Notes: generated by a model not told the origin, from the sequence alone. 64,000 nucleotides of DNA from Paenibacillus barengoltzii NBRC 101215 (GCF_004000745.1 NZ_BILV01000020.1:1-64000), one strand, 5' to 3'; shown: positions 1 to 8,820, numbered from the stretch's first letter. Program-made: numbers and translations.

Positions 1-327
1 CCCGCCGATGACGAACACGACATGGCTCGTCCCGTAGGTGCCGAGCCGGTCGATCTCCGCGGCCAGCTCCTCCGAGCTCCAGAGCTGGCCGTCAATCGCG
101 AGCGCGATAACATGCGCATCGCTCTTGATCTGCGCGAGGATGCGTTCACCCTCGCGCTCCTTCACGCCGATGAGCTCCGCCTCGCTCAGCGTCTCCGGCG
201 CTTTCTCGTCGGGCACCTCCACGACTTGGAATTTCACATAAGGCGCCAGGCGTTTGGCGTATTCCGCAATGCCCTGGACCAGATATTTTTCCTTCAATTT
301 GCCAACCGCCACGATTTGAATCTGCAC
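1..327 (-). CDS. rlmH: 23S rRNA pseudouridine-1915 N3-methyltransferase RlmH (partial)
   Basis: RlmH is a small SPOUT-class enzyme that methylates the pseudouridine at position 1915 of 23S rRNA (E. coli numbering), acting on assembled 70S ribosomes in the cytoplasm. Reading leftwards from a GTG at 327, the first 109 codons are visible and the C-terminal third, which holds the SPOUT knot and SAM loop, runs off the left edge. Recognisable pieces are the N-terminal VGKLKEKYL, the DEKAPE stretch, and ALAIDG followed by FVIGG, which begins the SAM-binding part. The start is supported by GGAGGG seven bases upstream of the GTG; I see no better ATG. Its position after htrA and the wal genes is the usual one in Bacillus and Paenibacillus. 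Confidence 0.93.
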   Translation of the reverse strand, partial: MQIQIVAVGKLKEKYLVQGIAEYAKRLAPYVKFQVVEVPDEKAPETLSEAELIGVKEREGERILAQIKSDAHVIALAIDGQLWSSEELAAEIDRLGTYGTSHVVFVIGG

Positions 328-377
328 CGTAACACCCTCCGTTATCGTCCGTCCAAAGTCCATAAACTCAGATATCT

Positions 378-421
378 AAAAAAACAAGCGGGGCCCGCAT
401 CCCATGCCGTCGCCCCGTTTC
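378..421 (-). terminator. Rho-independent terminator after the CxxH/CxxC gene
   Basis: On the minus strand the stem CGGGGC/GCCCCG is followed by TTGTTTTTTT. It lies between the CxxH/CxxC gene and rlmH, so rlmH probably has its own promoter in the short gap before its start. Confidence 0.7.
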
Positions 422-503
422 TTTGTGTCTCATTCCGTTGTGTGCCTCGCCAGTCACCTGTCAGTCACCTGACACCGGTCCAGCACCTTCACCTGCCCCG
501 CAC

Positions 504-671
504 TTACACCACCAAAAACCGCGCCTCCTGGTCACATTCCTGACATTTCACCGGCGGCTCCCAATCAATAAACTTGGTGTGCTCCAAATCGACCACATCC
601 GGGGCATCCTCAAACTCATCCACGAACATATCGATGGCCAGTTCCACATGATCTTTGCAAACGACGTACAT
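504..671 (-). CDS. CxxH/CxxC mini-protein (55 aa)
   Basis: This small protein belongs to a family annotated only by its metal-binding-like cysteines and histidine (the CxxH/CxxC family found beside rlmH and htrA in Bacillus). The translation starts MYVVCKDHVE and contains CKDH near residues 5-8 and CQEC near residues 43-46, an arrangement that suggests a single zinc site. The middle is acidic and there is no signal peptide or membrane segment. The start ATG at 671 is preceded by AAAGGA about ten bases upstream. It reads in the same direction as rlmH and is separated from it by a terminator. Function is unknown; the family call comes from the motif pair, the length and the conserved position. 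Confidence 0.85.
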   Translation of the reverse strand: MYVVCKDHVELAIDMFVDEFEDAPDVVDLEHTKFIDWEPPVKCQECDQEARFLVV

Positions 672-760
672 AGTCAAAGCATCCTTTCTCTGTACCGCAC
701 TCCTGCGGCCGACTTACGTATTAACAGGTTGTCCTTTATCTTTTCTACCATACTCCGTGC

Positions 761-801
761 AAAAAAGGAACCGCCCCCGTCACTTCCGGCAAGCGGTCCC
801 T
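761..801 (-). terminator. Terminator after the SLH/CAP gene
   Basis: The minus-strand stem GGGACCGC/GCGGTTCC (one G-T wobble) is followed by a T-rich run, about 50 bases after the stop of the SLH/CAP gene. Confidence 0.7.
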
Positions 802-848
802 CCCCTGCTGGCCAACCCAACCGAACAGGCAGAGAAGGCCGAACAGGT

Positions 849-2270
849 TTACAACGGCGTATAGAAGTTTTGCGTGTAGTACGTTCTGTAATCGCTGCTG
901 CTGAGCCCATCTACCGCACCCACACCCAGCATCGTGAATACAGGCTCCAGCATATTCTCCCGGTGACCCCAGGAGTTCAGCCAGCCATAATGTCCGTCGA
1001 TGGCATCCAGGTAACCGGCGGCGATATTTTCACCCCAAGCCCGGAACTGCGGAATTCCGCGCGCCATCATGCGGTCACCGGCCGACTTCCCCTCAGGATT
1101 ATCATGCTCAAAATAATTCCGTTCCGCCATATCCCGACTATGCCCGCGCGCCACCTCAGCCACCGATTCATTCCAGCTCAGCACGCCTAAGCCTCGTTGC
1201 GCCCGGAACGAATTGGTCAGGTCAAAAATCTCCCGCTCCGTCGCCTTAAGCGACTCCGGTGTATTCGGCGCATACACATGGCTCTCCGTAAACTTTTGGT
1301 CCATCAGCAGCACGCCGTCCACGCGGTACTTCTCGTGCTTATCCAGATACAGGTTGATGTACAACCCTCTCGGCGTATACGTCTCGACATACTCCCGCGG
1401 CGGACGCTCGCTCTTCTTCCAAATACTCGCAAGACTGTTCCGCAGGTTCTCCAGCCCTTTCTCCGCATCAGGCGCAAACTGCCACTCGTCATGATTACCA
1501 AACAAGCCAACAACCTTGCCGTCCGCTACGCCAACCTGCGTATAATGCTTGTAATCCTTATTATAGATGTACCATTCCAGTCCATAGTTCGTAACATCCT
1601 TGCGCGCCGGCTCGCCGAGCAGCTCAATCACGCGTTCTGTCGAATCGCCGATACCCACGCCCTTCAGCTGGATTTCCGGTTTGATCAAATCCGGGCTGGT
1701 CGCCTTAGGCAGCGTCAGCTTCAGCCGATACAGGAACGTCTGCGCTTCCGCCCGCGACAACGCATCCTTAGGCGCGAAGCCTTCCACACCGGCACCATTC
1801 TTCCCTTGAGCCAAGCCTTGTGCCAGAATCCATTGGACTGCCTCATCTTCACTTAAGCTCTGCCCATAAAAGGCCGCCATCAACCGAGCCACGGAACCGC
1901 GTGTAATCGGCTCATTCGGCTTATCGCTCACCGGCCATGCCAATTCAGAGGCCAAGTTGTAATATGGCGTATACCAGGCCTCCTGCTCTTTCACCTGATC
2001 CAGCTTAATCTCGGGATAGGCCCGCACCAGCATGCTTAGAAACTCCGCTTCCGTCACCGACTGTGCCGGGCGGAACGTGCCATCCGGATACCCGTCGGTC
2101 ACTCCATTGTTCTTCGCCCACATGACATTGTCATATGCCCAATGGGTTGCCGGTACATCTTTAAAGTTCACCGCAGCCGCTTGTACCGCGGATCCCGCAG
2201 CCAACCAGACGGCTCCGACCCCCGCGAGAATCACCAATCCGCGAATCCCGCGCTTCATTCCATTCTTCAT
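849..2270 (-). CDS. SLH-domain surface protein with C-terminal CAP (SCP-like) domain
   Basis: This is a secreted protein, probably held on the cell wall by S-layer-homology repeats. After a basic start and a hydrophobic signal segment ending AVQAAAV there are two clear SLH repeats (FKDVPATHWAYD, then TDGYPDGTFRPAQSVTEAEF) and a third, weaker one. A middle domain (about residues 205-335) resembles the domain that precedes CAP modules in Bacillus proteins. The last 130 residues form a CAP domain with LTNSFRAQRGL, HSRDMAERNYFEHDNP and WGENIAAG, which holds the family's conserved His and Glu. The role of bacterial CAP domains is not settled. The chosen ATG follows AGGGG in the leader; an ATG seven codons upstream (2291) abuts its purine run and is less likely. 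A terminator follows. Confidence 0.88.
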   Translation of the reverse strand: MKNGMKRGIRGLVILAGVGAVWLAAGSAVQAAAVNFKDVPATHWAYDNVMWAKNNGVTDGYPDGTFRPAQSVTEAEFLSMLVRAYPEIKLDQVKEQEAWYTPYYNLASELAWPVSDKPNEPITRGSVARLMAAFYGQSLSEDEAVQWILAQGLAQGKNGAGVEGFAPKDALSRAEAQTFLYRLKLTLPKATSPDLIKPEIQLKGVGIGDSTERVIELLGEPARKDVTNYGLEWYIYNKDYKHYTQVGVADGKVVGLFGNHDEWQFAPDAEKGLENLRNSLASIWKKSERPPREYVETYTPRGLYINLYLDKHEKYRVDGVLLMDQKFTESHVYAPNTPESLKATEREIFDLTNSFRAQRGLGVLSWNESVAEVARGHSRDMAERNYFEHDNPEGKSAGDRMMARGIPQFRAWGENIAAGYLDAIDGHYGWLNSWGHRENMLEPVFTMLGVGAVDGLSSSDYRTYYTQNFYTPL

Positions 2271-2400
2271 GAACCCCTGCCCTCTTTCCATCCTCGATCT
2301 TTTGGCTTGCTCTTTTCGATGTAATTCGACAGATCGAGGGGAAAATCCTTGCAGCAGTTTTTTACATTTATTTGCATTTACATGCTGATTATCAAATGAT

Positions 2401-4098
2401 TTACTCTTCGTTTATAGGGAAAACCGCCTCCGTAAGTGCCTGCTCCAATTCTTCCGCCCGCCGGCGCTTCACATCCTCCGGCCAGTTGAAATACAGGGAC
2501 ATTTCATCGATGACCGATGCCTTCCAACGCCGCACCCAAGCGATGTCAAATAACAAAGCCCCGGTTCTCCGCACAAAAAAATCCACCGGCGTCATCGCCA
2601 TCTCCGCTTCTAAGGCATACCGCAGCGGAACCGCTACTTCCAGCGGGAGCTGAGCTCCACCGGACGAGTCAGCAGGCACACCCGCAGTCAGCGCATCATC
2701 GGCTATAGCCAGCAGCCGGTCCACGTTGGAGCCGTATCTGGCCGCCCATTTGGCCGCAAGATCCTGCGGAATGCCCCGCTCCGATGCTTCCAGCACCTTG
2801 CGCGTCACGAAGCCGGGCAGCCCTTGCGAGCCGCCCACCTGCCCGCCGGAGATTGGCAGCAACCGGGTTGCACAAGGGGTGAAGCTCCGTCCGTATTCCC
2901 GCTTCAGCTTAGCGGCCACCCGGTCCACGACCAGCTCCGCCATCTTGCGGTAGCCGGTCAGCTTGCCGCCGGCGATCGTGATCAGGCCGGACGCCGACTC
3001 CCAAATTTCATCCTTACGTGAAATTTCCGAAGGCGATTTGCCTTCCTCATAGATGAGCGGACGCACGCCGGCCCAGCTGGACTCCACGTCTGCCGCCGTG
3101 ATCGCCAGCCCGGGGAACATGCCGTTAATCGCATTCAAGATATAATCGCGATCTGCCTCTGTCATCCGCGGATGATGGATCTCGCCGTGGTACACCGTGT
3201 CCGTTGTGCCCACGTAGGTCTTGCCATCGCGCGGAATCGCAAACACCATACGGCCATCCGGCGTATCAAAATACACCGCCTGCCGCAACGGAAACCGCCC
3301 CTGGTCGAACACCAGGTGCACGCCTTTGGTCAGCTGCAGCATTTTCCCCTGCTTCGACCCGTCCATCTCGCGCAGCGCATCCACCCACGGGCCTGCTGCG
3401 TTGACGATCTTCCGGGCGCGCAGTTCATACGTCCGCCCCTCGGCCAGATCCGTCACCTCAGCACCCACCAGCTGCGCGCCTTCGTACCGGAACCCGGTCA
3501 CCTTGACATAGTTGACCGCCATCGCCCCACGGGCCGCTGCTTCCTTAAGCACTTCAAGGGTCAGGCGGGCGTCGTCCGTGCGGTACTCCACATAATACCC
3601 GCCGCCCAGCAGACCGTCTTGCTTCAGCAGCGGCTCTTTCGCTAACGTCTCCGCTGCCGACAACATGCTGCGCCGTTCCCCGCGCTTCACCCCTGCGAGG
3701 AAGTCGTACGCCCGCAGCCCCAACGACGTGCTGAACCGGCCAAACGTCCCACCCCGATAAATCGGCAGCAGCATCCATTCCGGCGTGGTCACATGCGGAC
3801 CGTTCTCGTAAACGATCGCCCGCTCACGCCCTACCTCCGCCACCACGCCGATCTCCAGCTGCTTCAAGTAACGCAAGCCGCCATGGACCAGCTTCGTCGA
3901 ACGGCTTGACGTTCCCGCGGCAAAGTCCTGCATCTCTACCAGACCTACCCGCATTCCCCGCGCAACTGCATCGAGGGCGATTCCAGCTCCGGTAATCCCG
4001 CCGCCCACGACCAACAGGTCCAGCGGCTCCGTGGAACCCGCCATTTGCTCTAACAGGTGACGCCGATGTTTACCCGAAAACGAAAAGGTACCGTTCAT
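2401..4098 (-). CDS. glpD: Aerobic glycerol-3-phosphate dehydrogenase
   Basis: GlpD is an FAD-dependent peripheral membrane enzyme. It oxidises glycerol-3-phosphate to dihydroxyacetone phosphate and passes electrons to the menaquinone pool. The dinucleotide-binding motif GGGITGAG sits at about residues 32-39. It is followed by the very conserved SSRSTKLVHGGLRYL and, later, GKTYVGTTDT and ITIAGGKLTGYRKMAE. Length (565 aa) and sequence match B. subtilis GlpD closely. The start used is the ATG six bases after GGAGG; an ATG two codons upstream touches the Shine-Dalgarno sequence. No glpF or glpK lies next to it, so it stands alone downstream of htrA behind a terminator-like leader that may control it. 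Confidence 0.95.
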   Translation of the reverse strand: MNGTFSFSGKHRRHLLEQMAGSTEPLDLLVVGGGITGAGIALDAVARGMRVGLVEMQDFAAGTSSRSTKLVHGGLRYLKQLEIGVVAEVGRERAIVYENGPHVTTPEWMLLPIYRGGTFGRFSTSLGLRAYDFLAGVKRGERRSMLSAAETLAKEPLLKQDGLLGGGYYVEYRTDDARLTLEVLKEAAARGAMAVNYVKVTGFRYEGAQLVGAEVTDLAEGRTYELRARKIVNAAGPWVDALREMDGSKQGKMLQLTKGVHLVFDQGRFPLRQAVYFDTPDGRMVFAIPRDGKTYVGTTDTVYHGEIHHPRMTEADRDYILNAINGMFPGLAITAADVESSWAGVRPLIYEEGKSPSEISRKDEIWESASGLITIAGGKLTGYRKMAELVVDRVAAKLKREYGRSFTPCATRLLPISGGQVGGSQGLPGFVTRKVLEASERGIPQDLAAKWAARYGSNVDRLLAIADDALTAGVPADSSGGAQLPLEVAVPLRYALEAEMAMTPVDFFVRRTGALLFDIAWVRRWKASVIDEMSLYFNWPEDVKRRRAEELEQALTEAVFPINEE

Positions 4099-4120
4099 CT
4101 CCATCCTCCTTCAGCTCCCG

Positions 4121-4189
4121 CAAAAAAAGAGATTCCTCCCCCACTCCAGTCGCTTCTATACTAACGTCTGTCATGACTTCGGAATCTCT
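4121..4189 (-). terminator. Terminator-like hairpin between htrA and glpD (htrA terminator or glpD attenuator)
   Basis: On the minus strand the arms GAGATTCC and GGAATCTC, with an inner GACT/AGTC pairing, enclose a long loop and are followed by seven Ts. The hairpin begins about 15 bases after the htrA stop and ends about ten bases before the glpD Shine-Dalgarno. It certainly looks like an intrinsic terminator. In B. subtilis the glpD leader carries such a terminator and GlpP antiterminates it, so it may do double duty here. That regulatory role is inference. Confidence 0.65.
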
Positions 4190-4203
4190 CCATGAAATAT
4201 GCT

Positions 4204-5472
4204 TTATTCGTTATCGTCTAACCCTTGTTCGATTTCCGTATCCGACGGCTTATCGGTCAGCTCCAGGGTTACTTTCTCTAAGTTGCCGTCACGGTAATAC
4301 GTAACCTCCAACTCATCCCCGATCTTCTTATGCTCATATAAATACCGGCGTAACTCTAACGTCGATTTGATCGGTTGCTTATCGAGTTGGGTAATGACAT
4401 CGTTTAATTTCAATCCCGCTTTTAGTGCCGGGCCATGCGCCTCCAAGACAATTACCCCTGCGGTAACATGGTTCGGCAGGTTGAGATCTTGGCGCTGCTC
4501 GTCAGTAATCGGAGAATAGCGGTTGTTGAGGTCCAACGTGTAGACGCCCATATAAGGACGAACTACCTTGCCGTGCAGGAGCAAATCGTCGACCGTCTTC
4601 ATGACTTCATTGACCGGAATGGCAAAACCCAATCCCTCAACGCCCGTATCGGAAATCTTCATCGTATTGATGCCGATCAGCCGACCGTTCAGATCAACCA
4701 GCGCTCCGCCGCTGTTGCCCTCATTAATGGCCGCGTCCGTCTGGATCACTTCCTGCTCCCAATCGTATACGCCATCCTGGTTCAGCGACACCGGAATCAT
4801 CCGGCTGGTATAGCTCACGATCCCCGAGGTCAGCGTTCCTCCAAGACCCAGCGGATTGCCGACAGCAATGACCGTTTCCCCGGCCCGCAGTTTCTTCGAA
4901 TCGCCAAGCTCGATCACCGTATCGATGCCTTGTCCGTCGATGGCCAGCACCGCAATATCGTTGATCGAATCCTGTCCGATAACCTCGGCTTTACGTGAGG
5001 TTCCGTTGCTTGTCACAATTTCCAGATCACTTGCACCGCTAATGACATGTGTATTCGTTATAATGAAGGCTTTGCCTTTCTCTTTCTTGAAAATCACACC
5101 CGAACCCAATGCCGCCTGCTCCGGATCGCCATCGGACAATTCCCCATGATTGAGGATGCTCACCACAGCAGGTGCAACCTTGGCCGCCGCAGAGCTGATC
5201 CGATCGAAAGGATCGCCGGTATCCGACAGCAACACTGCACTGCTGGTTGCCACATGTCGGTTCGATGAGGAAGGAAGCCCCGTAATGAAACTGAATAACA
5301 GCACGGCCACAACCGCACTAAGAACGGAAGAGATTAAAGAGATCTGCAACGTGGACAGCTCCAGGCGATGCCTGCGCGACCTTCCGCGCCAACGCCGCAA
5401 GTTGCCGCCTTCGGACAACCGCATACGCCCCGGAACTTTGGTGGAATAAAAGTCATCGTCAAACCATCCCAT
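4204..5472 (-). CDS. htrA: Membrane-anchored serine protease HtrA/DegP family
   Basis: This is a quality-control protease that degrades misfolded proteins at the outer face of the membrane. An arginine-rich cytoplasmic N terminus is followed by one membrane segment (about 45-65). A trypsin-like domain follows, with the catalytic triad His142 (TNTHVI), Asp172 (NDIAVL) and Ser254 (EGNSGGAL). A C-terminal PDZ domain (about 300-400) contains AGVIVLEAHGPALKAGL, and the tail is acidic. The 422-residue length is normal for the single-PDZ Gram-positive form. The ATG is preceded by GGAGGGGG. Its position just downstream of the wal genes and upstream of rlmH matches B. subtilis yyxA (htrC). Confidence 0.95.
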   Translation of the reverse strand: MGWFDDDFYSTKVPGRMRLSEGGNLRRWRGRSRRHRLELSTLQISLISSVLSAVVAVLLFSFITGLPSSSNRHVATSSAVLLSDTGDPFDRISSAAAKVAPAVVSILNHGELSDGDPEQAALGSGVIFKKEKGKAFIITNTHVISGASDLEIVTSNGTSRKAEVIGQDSINDIAVLAIDGQGIDTVIELGDSKKLRAGETVIAVGNPLGLGGTLTSGIVSYTSRMIPVSLNQDGVYDWEQEVIQTDAAINEGNSGGALVDLNGRLIGINTMKISDTGVEGLGFAIPVNEVMKTVDDLLLHGKVVRPYMGVYTLDLNNRYSPITDEQRQDLNLPNHVTAGVIVLEAHGPALKAGLKLNDVITQLDKQPIKSTLELRRYLYEHKKIGDELEVTYYRDGNLEKVTLELTDKPSDTEIEQGLDDNE

Positions 5473-5876
5473 CTCTATTCTCCCCCTCCATCATGCTTCC
5501 CAAAAGGACCGGCATCATCACATGCCATCTGCCCCAGGCACAGGTCCCCTTCAACTTTATGCCGTCACAGCAAAGCCATATTCATGTGTAGCCTTACTTT
5601 TATTAACGCCATGAACCGAAGATAGGTTGCCTGAAATTTGAGAAGTTTTCCGCTTTTTTTGCTGAAAACTGGAATGTTTGACCATACACCTGACTACACT
5701 GTATTAATGCGATAGATTGATAGATTCATTTTACCATATTTTGATGGTTTAGAAGCAGAAATTGAACAGAGAAATGACGGCAATTTTAACCAACTTCCGC
5801 TGGCTACATCATCGCAGACCAAGCGAAGAAACATCATCACCGTGCGCCTTGTACGGTCATCTGAGGGAGGTAAACC
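5473..5876. other. Divergent intergenic region htrA / small plus-strand gene
   Basis: This 404-bp AT-rich gap between divergent genes should hold both promoters. On the plus strand TTGAAC (5763-5768), a 17-base spacer and TTTAAC form a weak candidate promoter for the small gene. I did not find a convincing htrA promoter, a WalR box or any RNA motif. No credible coding sequence is present. Confidence 0.4.
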
Positions 5877-6086
5877 ATGGATTCCTATTATTCCACACCG
5901 ATGAATGAAGTGAATGTGCTCGCCAAGCTGGCGGATATGAAGGAGGAGCATTATCACCAGCTGGTGACTTTAAGCGCTATTATGGAGCTGCTTATAGAGA
6001 AGGGGATCTTAACCCGGGAGGAAATCGAGAAAAAAGCGCTCGAAATCGACGGCTTCATGACCCCGCCCCCCTATCCCACCGTTTAA
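5877..6086 (+). CDS. Small conserved-looking hypothetical protein (69 aa)
   Basis: I do not recognise a family. The 69-residue product is soluble and mostly helical in appearance. It has an N-terminal stretch with two tyrosines and an asparagine, then an amphipathic region (LAKLADMKEEHYHQL) and a charged LLIEKGILTREEIEKKA segment, and it ends in a proline-rich tail. The ILTREEIE phrase resembles the helix of short regulatory or adaptor domains, but that is only an impression. Support for a real gene comes from GGAGG six bases before the ATG, a plus-strand terminator about 35 bases after the stop, and lack of a competing gene. It lies convergent to the AraC gene and shares that terminator. Confidence 0.7.
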   Translation: MDSYYSTPMNEVNVLAKLADMKEEHYHQLVTLSAIMELLIEKGILTREEIEKKALEIDGFMTPPPYPTV

Positions 6087-6118
6087 TAAGCAAGCCTGAC
6101 CGTCTCTTAAGTACGCAC

Positions 6119-6157
6119 CAAACCCTTCCGTCTATTGACGGAGGGGTTTTATTTTTA
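6119..6157. terminator. Bidirectional terminator
   Basis: The stem AACCCTTCCGTC/GACGGAGGGGTT has a four-base loop. It is followed by TTTTATTTTT on the plus strand, and an A run on the other side serves the minus strand. It separates the convergent small gene and AraC gene, and the AraC stop codon lies in its tail. Confidence 0.85.
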
Positions 6158-7036
6158 CCGCACTCCCGCTCCGCCGCTAAACATCCGCTGCTCGCGCCGG
6201 TAGCTTTGTGGCGATACCGCCTTGGCCTTCTTAAACACGCGGCCGAAGTGAGTGCCGCTTTGATAGCCAACGCGGTATGCGATTTCGGTCACGGGCAGCT
6301 CCGTTTCGCGCAGCAGTGCGCATGCCTCCTCGATCCGAACGCGGTTGATGTAAGCGACCAACGTCAGTCCGGTGACTCTGGGGAACAGATGGCTGAGGTA
6401 GTATGGGCTGAGATGAAAGCGATCGGCGAGTTCACTTAGGCTGAGATTCTCGTCATAATGCGTATTGATGTAGCGGGCCACTTCGGCGATTTCCCGATAG
6501 GGGCGCTGTTCGCCCCCGTCTTCCCCATCATAACTCGGCCGGCCGTTCGCCATGCGAAGCAGGTGAAGCAGCAACTCCGCCAACAGCAGTTGGCAATATT
6601 CCTCATATCCAACGGCCTGCTGCTTCTGCTCTGCCAGCATACGAGCGAACAGCGGTTGCACAAGCTGCTGCTCCTCGGCGTTTAAACGAAGAACTGGGTA
6701 CCTTACAAAAAGTTGCTCCAGCGCTTCCTCCCTTCCGGGCAGCAACGCGTTTACCACCTCCGTACGGAAGTTCACCAGAATCCGCTCATGTGGCTGCGAC
6801 AGCTTCCCCGCGGGTGACGTCTTATGCAGGACATTCACCGGGATCAACACGAGATCGCCCGCGCTGATGCGATAGATTTGATCCTTGATGAAGTAACACC
6901 GTTCACCGGATACCAGATAATAAATCTCCCAAGCATCGTGAAAATGCTCCCCATCCATCGAGAACCGCCCGGGTTGCTTCGCCGCTTCGATAAACAGCCT
7001 CCGGCGAATCGGTGCTAATTGTCCTTCCAACGTCAT
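6155..7036 (-). CDS. AraC-family transcriptional regulator with N-terminal cupin sensor
   Basis: This is a probable carbohydrate-responsive regulator. The N-terminal half is a cupin-type ligand domain (FHDAWEIYYLVSGERCYFI, then AGDLVLIPVNVLHKT). The last 100 residues hold the two helix-turn-helix units of AraC proteins, with LSLSELADRFHLSPYYLSHLF and the typical VTEIAYRVGYQSGTHFGRVFKK. The start at 7036 has GGGAGGGA five bases upstream; an in-frame ATG eight codons earlier lacks such a site. It is divergent from the family-4 glycosidase with about 135 bp between them, so that gene is the obvious candidate target, probably in response to a pectin- or glucoside-derived sugar. The effector is not visible in the sequence. 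Confidence 0.9.
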   Translation of the reverse strand: MTLEGQLAPIRRRLFIEAAKQPGRFSMDGEHFHDAWEIYYLVSGERCYFIKDQIYRISAGDLVLIPVNVLHKTSPAGKLSQPHERILVNFRTEVVNALLPGREEALEQLFVRYPVLRLNAEEQQLVQPLFARMLAEQKQQAVGYEEYCQLLLAELLLHLLRMANGRPSYDGEDGGEQRPYREIAEVARYINTHYDENLSLSELADRFHLSPYYLSHLFPRVTGLTLVAYINRVRIEEACALLRETELPVTEIAYRVGYQSGTHFGRVFKKAKAVSPQSYRREQRMFSGGAGVR

Positions 7037-7171
7037 TCTGCTCCCTCCCACCACGCGCATCTAACGACAGCAAAAAATGTAGAATATCCACTCAAATCAA
7101 CAAAATTAGTGCAGTAACCTTTCTATTTTTGCTCTATGTTTATTGTAACATCAATCAAGGGAGTGAACGAT

Positions 7172-8569
7172 ATGCAAGAAGCCACCACGGTCAAACATTT
7201 GAAAATCGCCTATATCGGCGGCGGTTCCCGCGGCTGGGCCTGGGGGTTAATGAGCGACTTGGCTCTGGAACCGGCGCTTTCGGGACATGTAGCCCTATAC
7301 GATATCGACTTTGCGGCAGCCCAAGCGAATGAGATCATTGGTAACCGTTTGCAAGATCATCCGGATGCAGTGGGCCGCTGGCGTTATGAAGCGGTGCAGA
7401 TCCTGCCAGAAGCGCTGAAGGGTGCCGACTTCGTGATCATCTCCATCCTTCCCGGAACGTTTGAGGAGATGCGCTCCGACGTGCATGCGCCGGAGGCTTA
7501 CGGCATCTATCAATCTGTCGGCGATACCGTCGGCCCGGGCGGAACGATACGTGCGCTGCGCAGCATCCCAATGTACGTAGAAATCGCTGAGGCCATTCGC
7601 GATCATGCACCCAACGCTTGGGTGATTAACTACACGAACCCGATGAGCGTATTGACCCGCACGCTGTACGAAGTCTTCCCGGGCATCAAAGCCTTTGGCT
7701 GCTGCCACGAGGTCTTCGGCACGCAGGAATTGCTGGCCGAAATGCTTGAAGACATGGCGGGAGTGACCGGTGTCCGCCGCCAAGAGATCGAGGTGAACGT
7801 GCTGGGGATCAACCATTTCACCTGGTTGGACCGCGCTTCCTATCGCGGTACTGATCTGTTCCCGCTGTATCAGGCTTTTGCCGAGAAGTATGCTGAAGAA
7901 GGTTTTAGCACCCATGGGCATAAAGACCATTGGATGAACAACAGCTTCGCCTCCGCGAACCGTATTCATTTCGATCTGTTCCGCCGCTTCGGCCTGATCG
8001 CCGCTGCGGGTGACCGCCATTTAGCCGAATTTATGCCAAACACCTGGTATCTGCGGAGCCCCGAGCACGTAAAACAATGGAAGTTCGGCCTGACCACCGT
8101 CGATTGGCGGATTAACAATCTGCAGAAGCTGCGGGAGCGCAGCCGGCGACTGGTTGCCGGCGAAGAGACATTTTCGCTCAAATCTAGCGGCGAGGAAGGA
8201 ATCGCGATGCTGCTCAGCTTGACCGGCGTCAGTGCTCCGTTGATCACCAACGTCAACCTGCCGAACCTCGGTCAAGTGGCTTCGCTGCCGCTGAACGCCG
8301 TTGTGGAGACGAACGCCGTATTTAGCGCGAACAGCGTCCAGCCGGTGATGGCGGGCAGCTTACCGGAGGACATCAACAATCTGGTGAGCCGGCACGTTTA
8401 CAACCAGGAGACGATTCTGAGAGCTGCCTTAACCAAGGATCGCGACTTGGCCTTCCGCGCCTTCCTGAACGATCCGCTGCTCTCCACCCTGACGCCTTCG
8501 CAAGCAGAGGAGCTGTTCACCACCATGCTGAACAACACCAAGGCGTATTTGCCAGGGTGGGAACTATAA
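7172..8569 (+). CDS. lplD: Family-4 glycosyl hydrolase, alpha-galacturonidase LplD-like
   Basis: GH4 enzymes cleave glycosides by an NAD- and divalent-metal-dependent oxidation/elimination mechanism in the cytoplasm. The N terminus has the NAD-binding GGGSRGWAWGL. The metal-binding Cys and His lie in GCCHEVFG and NVLGINHFTW, and SVGDTVGPGGTIRALR and INYTNPMSV are signature stretches of the LplD branch. B. subtilis LplD was characterised as an alpha-galacturonidase; the overall match is good but substrate transfer is inference. The ATG at 7172 has AGGGAG eight bases upstream; a longer start 12 codons earlier lacks a ribosome site. The gene stands alone with its own terminator, opposite an AraC regulator. 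No sugar transporter lies beside it in this window. Confidence 0.9.
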   Translation: MQEATTVKHLKIAYIGGGSRGWAWGLMSDLALEPALSGHVALYDIDFAAAQANEIIGNRLQDHPDAVGRWRYEAVQILPEALKGADFVIISILPGTFEEMRSDVHAPEAYGIYQSVGDTVGPGGTIRALRSIPMYVEIAEAIRDHAPNAWVINYTNPMSVLTRTLYEVFPGIKAFGCCHEVFGTQELLAEMLEDMAGVTGVRRQEIEVNVLGINHFTWLDRASYRGTDLFPLYQAFAEKYAEEGFSTHGHKDHWMNNSFASANRIHFDLFRRFGLIAAAGDRHLAEFMPNTWYLRSPEHVKQWKFGLTTVDWRINNLQKLRERSRRLVAGEETFSLKSSGEEGIAMLLSLTGVSAPLITNVNLPNLGQVASLPLNAVVETNAVFSANSVQPVMAGSLPEDINNLVSRHVYNQETILRAALTKDRDLAFRAFLNDPLLSTLTPSQAEELFTTMLNNTKAYLPGWEL

Positions 8570-8573
8570 TACA

Positions 8574-8619
8574 AAGACCGCCTGAGGGATGCCATCCCAA
8601 CCAGGCGGTCTTCTTGTCT
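8574..8619 (+). terminator. Terminator after lplD
   Basis: The 11-bp perfect stem AAGACCGCCTG/CAGGCGGTCTT encloses a 17-base loop and is followed by CTTGTCTT. It begins four bases after the lplD stop codon. Confidence 0.8.
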
Positions 8620-8646
8620 TCGCAATTAGTAAATGTAAATGTACGC

Positions 8647-8820
8647 GAAAAATCAAATACAATTCGCCATTTTCGGCGATTTCGACCGAATCTATTCGAT
8701 TTTTCATACACATTCTCGCCTCAGAAGGGCAATCGACCGAATTCTATATGAAAAATCGAGTACAATTCAACGTTCTCCTCGATCCGTAACACAATCTACT
8801 CGAAAAATCATATCGATTTC
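8647..8820. repeat. Four copies of a 19-bp intergenic repeat
   Basis: A unit close to GAAAAATCRARTACAATTC occurs at 8647-8665 (plus), 8688-8705 (minus), 8750-8768 (plus) and 8802-8820 (plus, most diverged). Copies one and two face each other and could fold into one long hairpin of about 60 bases. The phrase CGACCGAAT occurs next to copies two and three. No coding sequence is credible in this 250-bp gap between lplD and walJ. The function is unknown. Confidence 0.75.
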
